Of a DNA stretch of 38,570 nt, positions 7,038 through 14,348 are shown one piece after another. Origin of the DNA: Chloroflexota bacterium (lineage in GTDB: Bacteria; Chloroflexota; Anaerolineae; J036; Brachytrichaceae); NCBI GenBank assembly GCA_023382055.1, contig JAMCQN010000004.1:1-38570 (forward strand), in the 5' to 3' direction. The position numbers were made by a program, and so were the translations under genes. The notes under the pieces were generated by a model, which ran no database searches, was not told the origin of the DNA, and worked only from the letters and a program-made list of their open reading frames with translations. Within the stretch, counting starts at the first letter, position 1, and every line of letters starts with the position of its first letter.

Positions 7038-10000
7038 CTACTTACGTATGACTGGCATGTATACAATCCACGGCATGGTGGTTGTGCTTGTCTGCGCCGA
7101 TGACGGATTTGGTTGTTGGTTACCTGCATTATCCACAGCAACACTGTAGAAGGAATAAGTGTGATAAAGCACGCCGGTGAATGCAGCCGAATGAAGCGTC
7201 GTTCCTTCCTTCCACAGTACGAATGGTCCGCCATCGACTGACGCCAGGATATCATACGCAGCAAGACCAGAACCTCCGGCATCATCATCGCCAGACCAGT
7301 CAACGTTGAATGTGGGATGGCTTTGCACCTGCAATAGGCTGACGGTACTCGCCGGGGCATGCGCGTCGACAGTGTTTGTAAACACGTTGGTGTCAATCGG
7401 CTCGTTTGCATCAAAGGTAATCCGCGCTGTGGCGGAGATGACCGCCCCTGTTTGCGAGGTTGCGGCTGGGAGCACCCTGTAAGACAACACTCCTAACCCT
7501 TGCGGTGGTACTACATCCGGCGGAAGGAACCCTGCTGCGGGATCAGCCGTAGGTTGACCGGTCGTGGGATCTATCGAGTCAAGAACCCACGTGACGACAC
7601 GCGTGCCTGAATCAAGCGTCGCAGTAACGTCCACATACAGGTTAACGGTGTCGCGTGCATCGACCCGGGTGCTGTACGAACTCAGCCCGGCAGGGACCGA
7701 CACGTAATACTTGCCAAAACTGATGTCGCCAAGCTCGAAACCCGCCAGGTCCAGGTTCGCGTCAAGTTGCTGCGTCACTACGACAGTCTGCGCAGGCAGC
7801 GTTGCGGTCGGTATATTCTCGAAGAAGATGACGTAAGGCAGCGTTTGACTGACGGCCACAAAGGCTTGTAGGCCGTATCCTGCCGGGCCGACGAGTTCGT
7901 TCGGATCAGCGGATTTCAGTTGTCGCATGTAACCCTGCGGACCTTTTCGCTGATGGTCGCGGAACCACTGTGCACGCGCCGGATCAGCGAATACATCGTC
8001 GTTCGGCTGATACCACCAGTTGTAGATGCTGTTGAATGCCGCCTTGCTGCCGTAATCAATATAAGGCGCAAACTTCAGTATCTTGAAAGCACCCGGGCCA
8101 TTCGATGCTAACGACGCCGTTGCAAGGCCCAAGCCATTCGACACATCCCAGATATCGGCTTCACCATTCTGATAACGGTCATACAGGTCGCTCAGGCTGT
8201 ATAGCGTTGCCAGCCCGCCAACTGTGTTCAATCCTCCCGCCAGTTTCGAATTCTGTGTGATGCCTTTGCCCAGTTGTTGCATTTGCCTTTCAGCATTAAT
8301 GAAATTGTTACCACTCTTGTATGCCTTCGAAGCATTCTGAAACTGGCTGGTCAGGTTGTTCTGATTCATCTCCAACATGCCGTTGGCAAAGTCCTGTGCC
8401 CCCTGAGCCTCCAGACCGAGGTTGTCGTTCAGGCTCATGCCGGGATCAAACGGGCTCAGCGGGTTAAATGGAAAGCCCAACAGCGACGAAAGGCCAAACA
8501 TGCCATTCGTATCCACGCGATCGATCGGGCTGTTGCCCGCGTATTCATAGGCATTACGGCCTGGTTGGTAAACAACATCCGGGCTGGTAAACCGCCCCAG
8601 CGCCGGGTCGTAATTGCGGACGCGCACATATGGCAGGTTATCACCCGCATCCATCACAGCAGCGGCGCCAAGGAAGTGCAGTGGGTTTGTGACGGTTTCG
8701 CTCTTTGCGTCGATCTCGCCGAATGGGAGATAGTGATAACTGTTCGCAACACTGCCGTTGGGATTCGTCAGACGCACCGTGTTGCCCGCGCCATCGTAAT
8801 GGTAGTAGCGCAGAATGTCAGTCGGCTCGACGCGCGCCACGATCCCGTTTCCAGAGATATAGTGCGCCAGCACCTGACCGGCGCCATCGTACTCGGCAAA
8901 CGCATATCCCATGCCAAACGGATCGACAAGATACTCGGTGCGGTTGCCGTTGTGCGTCATGGCGGAGCGATTACCGATTGCATCGTACTCGAAGGTCCAT
9001 GTCTCGGTCGGCGATGCCATCGCCGTCAATCGCCCCTGGGTATCGTAGGCATAGGTCCATGGCTGACCGCTGATTGTCTTGGTTAGCACATTACCATCGG
9101 CATCGTAAGCGAGCGTGGCAGAGCCAGCGGCGACATACTGGTTCAGGGCATTTGTCGTGTAGACGCTGGTGACGGCATTGTCGCTGCTGGTCAAGCGATT
9201 TCCCGCAACATCATAAGTGTATTGCAGACTGTGGCCGCCCGGTAATGTGATTGAGATCAGTTGTCCAGCCAGATCGTATCCGTAAGTCGTCGTTCCGCCG
9301 CTCGATGTCACACTGACGCGCCGGCCGCGGGAATCGTAGGCATAGTTGAAGAACTCGATTACACCGCTGATGAACGATGTATGCGTGATGCCCTCCACGC
9401 GGTTGTAAAGATCGTAGCGATAAATCGTCGTTGCGCCATTGGTGCGATCTACCTTTGTCAGGCGTTCGAGCGCGTCATAGGTGTAGGTCACGACCCGCTG
9501 ACCATTGATGCCTCGGATACCGCTGAGATTCCCGCCCGCATCGTAGTCGTAGCCCAACGAATAACCATCCTGTGCGACAACGCTGTTGCGCCGATTGCTG
9601 GCATCGTAGCCGTAGCTCAGGTATCGACCGTTCGGATATGTCACCTGCGTGATGTTGCCGTTCGGACTATAGGTAAAACTGATCGACCCAGTTGCGCTCG
9701 TAGCGCCGATCACATTGCCATGCGTGTCATACGTGTAGGTGACGTTGTCGGCGCCCGTGATACCCGTCAGTTGCTGACTGCTGTCATAGCCAAGGCCGAA
9801 CACCTGCGCGCGCCGATTGGTGAACTGAGTCATATCACCGCCGGCGTCATATCCAAACAACGTCGATGATCCATCGGATTGTTGCATCGCGGTCAGATTA
9901 CCCCGAGCGTCATGCCCAAAGGTCACAGCCTGGTGGCGTGGATCTGCAGCGCTCGTCATGCGATTGAGCAGCAGTTCATGTGTCGCCGTGATTGTCCGAT

Positions 10001-13000
10001 TGAGTTGGTCCGTAACTCGGACGAGATTGTCATGCACGTCATATCCGTTCGATGCCAGTATGCCTGTATGATCGGACGCCGACAGCAAATTGCCGTGCGA
10101 ATCATAGGTGATGCGCACTTGCTGTCCTCCCGCATCGCTCACAACCCAGGGGCGTTGCGCGTCATCGAGCAGATAGGACATCATCCCTCCGCCGCTATTC
10201 GTGACGGTTACTTCGCCGTGCGCACCATAGGTATAGGTAAAGACTGCGCCAGCGGTTGCGCTCTGGGTCTTCACGCGTCCATTCGCGTCGTAGTCCCATA
10301 AGATTTGTTCGCCAGTAGGCAGCGACATACTCACCATACTATTTGCTTTCAGTCCGCTTGTCTCCGGCGACCAGCCGTAGGTGATGGTCATGCTGTTGGC
10401 GGTGCGTGTGCTCAGGTGTCCCTGCGCGTCATAAGTATAGGAGGCCGTCCCACCCCGTGAGTCCTGCATCTGCACCACTCGTCCCAAACCATCATAGGCG
10501 TAGGCGACGGAAACGCCGTTGGTATACGTGATTGCGGCCAGCGTTACTCCTGCGTAGACCGCCGTACTGCGGTTGCCATTTGTATCCTGCGCGTACGCGA
10601 AGCGACCGTCCGGCTGGAACTGGATGATCTGCCCATTCCCCTCGCGCATGCGGTATGCACCACTGGAATAGGTCAGTGTCGCCCCATCGCCTGGCGCGCC
10701 CTTATAACTTCCATTCGCCTGCAGCAGGAAACCGCGCACACGTCCTTCTTTCCGAATGGTCACATTGCCATTTGCATCCGCAATGGCAACATAGTCGGTT
10801 GCGTCGGGCGTGCCGACCCCATAGGCGCCTGAGGCGTAATGACGTGCAATGGCGCCATAATCGCCGGCGATGTTGATACCAAACCCCATCAGTCGCGCCG
10901 CATCTGCAGTACGGATTCCCAACCCATTGAGATAATCTGCCGCATCAGCCAGCGACTGATTCAGTGCGCCATATGTCTGCCCAACAGTGGCCGTGTAATT
11001 TGCGAACGTCACATCCCACGCGGCAGAGGGCATTGCGAACGGCTTGACGTCTGCCTTGATGCTGTTCCAATCCAGCGGCGTATCGACGGCTGGAGGCAAT
11101 TGCAGCGTAAATGTGTGCCATGAACCCAACGATGCAACTTTGGGCAGGACGATGACAGATAACGAGTTCGTGCGACCAGGAGGCAACACACCGACTGGTC
11201 CTTCACCAGCGATTCCCAGCACCGCAAGGTTATCAGGTCGGGGTGAGCTCTGTTCAGGGAGACGCAACAGCGTGTTCGTGCCCGAGATAATCAACATAGG
11301 CGCGGTGACATCTGTGTCACCGGCGTTTCGGTAGTTCAGCAAGATATAACCGGCGCGGTTCGGACGCACGATGGCGGAGTTGGACAGGCTGTACTCGATG
11401 CGCCCGAGCGTGCCAGTGATAACGGTGAAACCGCCGGTCAGCGTGACGGAGACGCTGCCCGTGTCAGACAACACCACGTCATAAGTAATCGGCTGCGTAC
11501 CGTTTAGGTTAAAGCTCGCGAAGAGGGCGCCATCCGGATCGACCTGCGCAATGTTGCCGCGCACTATCAACTGTCCGTTGCGTACGAGATTGATCGACGC
11601 ACCACTCGTGAATGGCAGACCCTTAACCATCACAGTGACAGAGCCTTGATTGCTGCCTTGGTTCGGTGTGAGCAAGGCTGCACCACCGTAGGGTTGAAGT
11701 AGCCACGGAATAAAGAGCACGTTGTCGCTGACACTGTTACCATGACCTGTGGGATTCTGCCATGGGTGATACGGTCCGCTGGCGTCACCCCACCAGGTAT
11801 CTCGCGCATCAACCTGTATGGCGCCCATGTTATACAGGCCATAAGCGTTGTTGTAAACCTGGTTGGGTGAAAACAGATACGCGCCTCCGGATGCGATGTT
11901 TACCTGTACACCGCCGCCGGCGTTGTCATGGATACGGCAGTCGCGCACGCGGGTATAAGGTGAGTAAATGTATAACGATGCGAAACCAGAGTGTCCAGCT
12001 TCAGAGATATCGCAATAGCGCAAATCAGCGCTCGAATTGTAGCCAAAATACAGAAAGCGCCAGAAAACGGGAACAGAGTTCGTCATATTGGCGGTGAAAG
12101 TGATTGGCTGTGACGGTGTACCTATTGCTGACAGGCGACCATTTGCGTTGACTTGGAGGAGTTTGTCGCTGTCGAAACGCAGTTGCGTGCCCGGGGCGAT
12201 GGTGAGCGTATACCCGGCTGAAACATAGACGTGACCCAGCACAAACGGCGCACCGCCCAGTGCTGCCGGCGACCCATCCATCACGGTGTCGCGGTTAACC
12301 GTCGTATCGGGTACCACGACAGCATCCTGACCATTCCCATTGAATCTCAGTCCGGAAAATGGCGGTGTGATATTCAACGTAGTCATATGAATAGCGGCGC
12401 CGCTGTTGTGGTCAATGAGCAGGTTGCTCATTGATGCGACGGGCGTGCCGCTGTCCAGATAGACGGCGTCACCCAGGTTGTCATGGATACGGCAGTCGCG
12501 CACGCGGATATCAGGTGAGTAAATGTATAACGATGCGAAACCAGAGTTTCCAGCTTCAGAGATATCGCAATAGCGCAAATCAGCGATCGAATTGTAGCCA
12601 AAATACAAAAAGCGCCAGAAAACGGGGACAGAGTTCGTCATATTGGCGGTGAAAGTGATTGGCTGTGACGGTGTACCTATCGCTGACAGGCGACCATTTG
12701 CCAAGACCTGGAGGAATTTATAACTGTCGAAACGCAGTTGCGTGCCCGGGGCGATGGTGAGCGTATACCCGGCTGAAACATAGACGTAACCCAGCACAAA
12801 CGGCGCACCGCCCAGTGCTGCCGGCGACCCATCCATAACGGTGTCGCGGCTAACCGTTGTATCGGGTACCACGACAGCATCCTGACCATTCCCATTGAAT
12901 CTCAGTCCGGAAAATGGCGGTGTGATATTCAACGTAGTCATATGAATAGCGGCGCCGCTGTTGTGGTCGATGAGCAGGTTGCTCATGGATGCGACGGGCG

Positions 13001-13520
13001 TGCCGCTGCCCAGATAGACGGCATCACCCAGGTTGTCGTGGATACGGCAGTCGCGCACACTCAGATTAGGAGATAGGGCATACAAAACAGAGGAAGCCAT
13101 TCCGCCATAAGCCACATCGCAGTAGCGCAAGTATGCCGTAGAGCCTGTCTGAAAGTAAAGGCTGCGCCACGTGCCTGGCGCCGGGTTGGTGAGATTTGCC
13201 GTAAAAGTAATCGGCTGGGTCATCGTCCCTTCTGCGGACAAGATGGCGTTGTTCTGCACAACTAATTCTGTCCCGGAATTGAAACGCACCTCGACACCCG
13301 GCTGAATCGTGAGCGTATAACCGCTGCCTGCATACACGAAGCCGTTAACGATGTATGGACTGCCTGCGGTTGTCCATATCGTATTCGTGAGAGTGCCGGC
13401 AGGAACAATCGTATCCGCTTCCACGGTGCGCGCAACAGCAATCACCCCGAAAAACACCCCGATCGCAGTCACAGTCAGCACCTGCGCCGTTCGTCTGATA
13501 TCAAGATTCAACCGAATCAT
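7038..13520 (-). CDS. secreted beta-helix / YD-repeat (RHS-type) giant protein
   Basis: This encodes 2160 residues. ATG 13520 is chosen because GGAGG lies about 6 nt upstream; an in-frame ATG at 13559 lacks one. A signal-peptide-like hydrophobic segment occupies ~11-30. Residues ~70-610 are parallel beta-helix repeats (RVRDCRIHDN, LRYCDIS), including two near-identical 185-residue units. An adhesin-like linker runs to ~900. YD repeats (Y-D-x2-G-R/N) fill ~930-1630, ending in an RHS core with DPALGRFTSPD near 1640. The ~500-residue tail is not a recognisable toxin: it has a helical stretch, then a DPNELVGPAGYG...ITFDANEPIDT domain resembling DUF7619-type surface domains, an Fn3-like domain and a VYMPVIRK end. 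The overlap with the small gene upstream suggests translational coupling. Likely cell-surface or extracellular. Confidence 0.88.
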   Translation of the reverse strand: MIRLNLDIRRTAQVLTVTAIGVFFGVIAVARTVEADTIVPAGTLTNTIWTTAGSPYIVNGFVYAGSGYTLTIQPGVEVRFNSGTELVVQNNAILSAEGTMTQPITFTANLTNPAPGTWRSLYFQTGSTAYLRYCDVAYGGMASSVLYALSPNLSVRDCRIHDNLGDAVYLGSGTPVASMSNLLIDHNSGAAIHMTTLNITPPFSGLRFNGNGQDAVVVPDTTVSRDTVMDGSPAALGGAPFVLGYVYVSAGYTLTIAPGTQLRFDSYKFLQVLANGRLSAIGTPSQPITFTANMTNSVPVFWRFLYFGYNSIADLRYCDISEAGNSGFASLYIYSPDIRVRDCRIHDNLGDAVYLDSGTPVASMSNLLIDHNSGAAIHMTTLNITPPFSGLRFNGNGQDAVVVPDTTVNRDTVMDGSPAALGGAPFVLGHVYVSAGYTLTIAPGTQLRFDSDKLLQVNANGRLSAIGTPSQPITFTANMTNSVPVFWRFLYFGYNSSADLRYCDISEAGHSGFASLYIYSPYTRVRDCRIHDNAGGGVQVNIASGGAYLFSPNQVYNNAYGLYNMGAIQVDARDTWWGDASGPYHPWQNPTGHGNSVSDNVLFIPWLLQPYGGAALLTPNQGSNQGSVTVMVKGLPFTSGASINLVRNGQLIVRGNIAQVDPDGALFASFNLNGTQPITYDVVLSDTGSVSVTLTGGFTVITGTLGRIEYSLSNSAIVRPNRAGYILLNYRNAGDTDVTAPMLIISGTNTLLRLPEQSSPRPDNLAVLGIAGEGPVGVLPPGRTNSLSVIVLPKVASLGSWHTFTLQLPPAVDTPLDWNSIKADVKPFAMPSAAWDVTFANYTATVGQTYGALNQSLADAADYLNGLGIRTADAARLMGFGINIAGDYGAIARHYASGAYGVGTPDATDYVAIADANGNVTIRKEGRVRGFLLQANGSYKGAPGDGATLTYSSGAYRMREGNGQIIQFQPDGRFAYAQDTNGNRSTAVYAGVTLAAITYTNGVSVAYAYDGLGRVVQMQDSRGGTASYTYDAQGHLSTRTANSMTITYGWSPETSGLKANSMVSMSLPTGEQILWDYDANGRVKTQSATAGAVFTYTYGAHGEVTVTNSGGGMMSYLLDDAQRPWVVSDAGGQQVRITYDSHGNLLSASDHTGILASNGYDVHDNLVRVTDQLNRTITATHELLLNRMTSAADPRHQAVTFGHDARGNLTAMQQSDGSSTLFGYDAGGDMTQFTNRRAQVFGLGYDSSQQLTGITGADNVTYTYDTHGNVIGATSATGSISFTYSPNGNITQVTYPNGRYLSYGYDASNRRNSVVAQDGYSLGYDYDAGGNLSGIRGINGQRVVTYTYDALERLTKVDRTNGATTIYRYDLYNRVEGITHTSFISGVIEFFNYAYDSRGRRVSVTSSGGTTTYGYDLAGQLISITLPGGHSLQYTYDVAGNRLTSSDNAVTSVYTTNALNQYVAAGSATLAYDADGNVLTKTISGQPWTYAYDTQGRLTAMASPTETWTFEYDAIGNRSAMTHNGNRTEYLVDPFGMGYAFAEYDGAGQVLAHYISGNGIVARVEPTDILRYYHYDGAGNTVRLTNPNGSVANSYHYLPFGEIDAKSETVTNPLHFLGAAAVMDAGDNLPYVRVRNYDPALGRFTSPDVVYQPGRNAYEYAGNSPIDRVDTNGMFGLSSLLGFPFNPLSPFDPGMSLNDNLGLEAQGAQDFANGMLEMNQNNLTSQFQNASKAYKSGNNFINAERQMQQLGKGITQNSKLAGGLNTVGGLATLYSLSDLYDRYQNGEADIWDVSNGLGLATASLASNGPGAFKILKFAPYIDYGSKAAFNSIYNWWYQPNDDVFADPARAQWFRDHQRKGPQGYMRQLKSADPNELVGPAGYGLQAFVAVSQTLPYVIFFENIPTATLPAQTVVVTQQLDANLDLAGFELGDISFGKYYVSVPAGLSSYSTRVDARDTVNLYVDVTATLDSGTRVVTWVLDSIDPTTGQPTADPAAGFLPPDVVPPQGLGVLSYRVLPAATSQTGAVISATARITFDANEPIDTNVFTNTVDAHAPASTVSLLQVQSHPTFNVDWSGDDDAGGSGLAAYDILASVDGGPFVLWKEGTTLHSAAFTGVLYHTYSFYSVAVDNAGNQQPNPSSAQTSTTTMPWIVYMPVIRK
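11922..13058 (-). repeat. two tandem 555-bp near-identical units plus partial third, inside the YD-repeat gene
   Basis: Units at 11922-12476 and 12477-13031 differ by scattered single bases, and the identity continues about 27 bp into a partial copy to ~13058. Each unit encodes 185 residues, several beta-helix rungs, keeping frame. Near-identity over synonymous positions points to recent duplication or gene conversion, the kind of repeat that can expand or contract. Confidence 0.93.
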
Positions 13521-13749
13521 CGTCTGCCTCCACTTGTGCTCGATCAACCCCATATCCATTTATTTGCCCGTAGTCGTCAGTAGTAGAGTGTGGCTGCGTA
13601 CACAGTATGACAGCCATCTTCGCTACAAGATCGTCAATCCCTGTAAAGACATACTTTCGGGGCTCGAGTTGCGTGACATCGCCCAGTTCGCCGCGCAGGC
13701 GTCCCATGTCGTCATCCCATGTGCGGATGACCAATACCCTCTGTCGCAT
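13501..13749 (-). CDS. small protein translationally coupled to the YD-repeat gene
   Basis: This encodes 82 residues from ATG 13749; a longer TTG start at 13791 is possible. The core RVLVIRTWDDD...LGDV...EPRKYVF...IDDLVAKM resembles the small protein at 19453-19677: hydrophobic-Arg-x-Trp, a Leu-x-Asp, a Glu, an aromatic, then an acidic-Leu helix. It has no signal peptide or membrane segment. Its last codons contain the GGAGG Shine-Dalgarno of the YD-repeat gene, and it stops 20 nt inside that gene. No function is known to me. Its position suggests a dedicated accessory or regulator of the secreted product. The assignment as a real gene rests on the parallel with the second copy. Confidence 0.62.
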   Translation of the reverse strand: MRQRVLVIRTWDDDMGRLRGELGDVTQLEPRKYVFTGIDDLVAKMAVILCTQPHSTTDDYGQINGYGVDRAQVEADDDSVES

Positions 13750-13771
13750 GATGTAGAAGTGTAAGAATCGT

Positions 13772-13822
13772 TGTGAACACGCTGTGAACAAGCAGATACG
13801 CTCTGATATGTGCGAAAGTCAA
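13772..13822 (-). promoter_or_regulatory. candidate promoter with 11-bp-period direct repeat upstream of the small gene/YD operon
   Basis: On the minus strand TTGACT (13822-13817) and TATCTG (13798-13793) are spaced 18 bp. Just downstream lie two copies of TGTTCACA (13790-13783 and 13779-13772) with 3-bp spacing, an exact 11-bp period. SARP regulators bind direct repeats in phase with one helical turn, so this is a candidate operator. The position at the expected transcription start would suit a repressor equally well. Confidence 0.38.
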
Positions 13823-13876
13823 CTACGATGACTGAACCTGTTATGTCTCGCGATGTCGGACTGGTTGGTGCTGTGA

Positions 13877-14083
13877 GTGAAGGTGCAACCCGCAGAGCGT
13901 GTGGCCGAAGAAATCACGAAGCTTAATGCTCAACTTGCGCAGACCGTGCGCGACCCCGGCGCCATCTTCACACTTGAGGAGCGCGATCAACAGTTTCAGG
14001 CGCTAAGGCAGCAGTTGGAGGACGATGGAGTGTGCGGCAGGGGTGAGTCCGACCCACAATCATCGCAAAGGAAATGTGGCTGA
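13877..14083 (+). pseudogene. charged coiled-coil-like fragment, possibly a transposase remnant
   Basis: A GTG-started frame of 68 residues has a plausible helical, charged segment (AERVAEEITKLNAQLAQ, then LEERDQQFQALRQQLED) but then runs into non-protein-like sequence and stops. It resembles the helical N-terminal parts of some IS transposases (e.g. ISKra4-like), but I cannot assign it. It lies in 13823-14348, which holds no intact gene. Confidence 0.28.
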
Positions 14084-14133
14084 GCGCCCATTTGGCAACC
14101 ATCTAGAAGCTGGCGAAGGGTGAGACGCTGTTA

Positions 14134-14343
14134 GTGCCTGCTCTATTAGTGACGTTCATTGAACATGCTTCCGTCCAGCGGGATGGCGATGGCAACTTCT
14201 GGCAGATCCGCGCCCAGGTAATTACAGGATTGTTCACTTACATCGTAATGTCCTACAATCGGAGGCGTTTACTTCCGACGGCAGGCTACTTTAGCCCAGA
14301 GGAATTCAGAGCCCAGGGAAAGTCTTATTCAGCGGAACCGCGG
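14134..14343 (+). pseudogene. decayed IS3-type transposase C-terminus
   Basis: The translated stretch at about 14230-14340 reads YIVMSYNRRRLLPTAGYFSPEEF, closely following the 'I..FYNR.R.HS.LGY.SP.EFE' end of IS3-family OrfB integrase cores. The catalytic DDE residues are missing upstream and no terminal inverted repeats were found, so this is a remnant. It sits between the two secreted-protein operons, suggesting that IS insertion separated or assembled them. Confidence 0.55.
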
Positions 14344-14348
14344 GTTTG

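Noticed and set aside
8274-8560. Polymorphic toxin tip and immunity gene after the RHS core
   Set aside because: The region after the core is long, continues into surface-type domains, and no small immunity-like gene follows the stop at 7038.
8274-9086. 270-codon plus-strand frame
   Set aside because: Antisense to the YD-repeat region; its apparent periodicity reflects the YD repeats.
11922-13058. CRISPR-like repeat array
   Set aside because: The repeats are 555 bp, contiguous and in frame inside a coding sequence.
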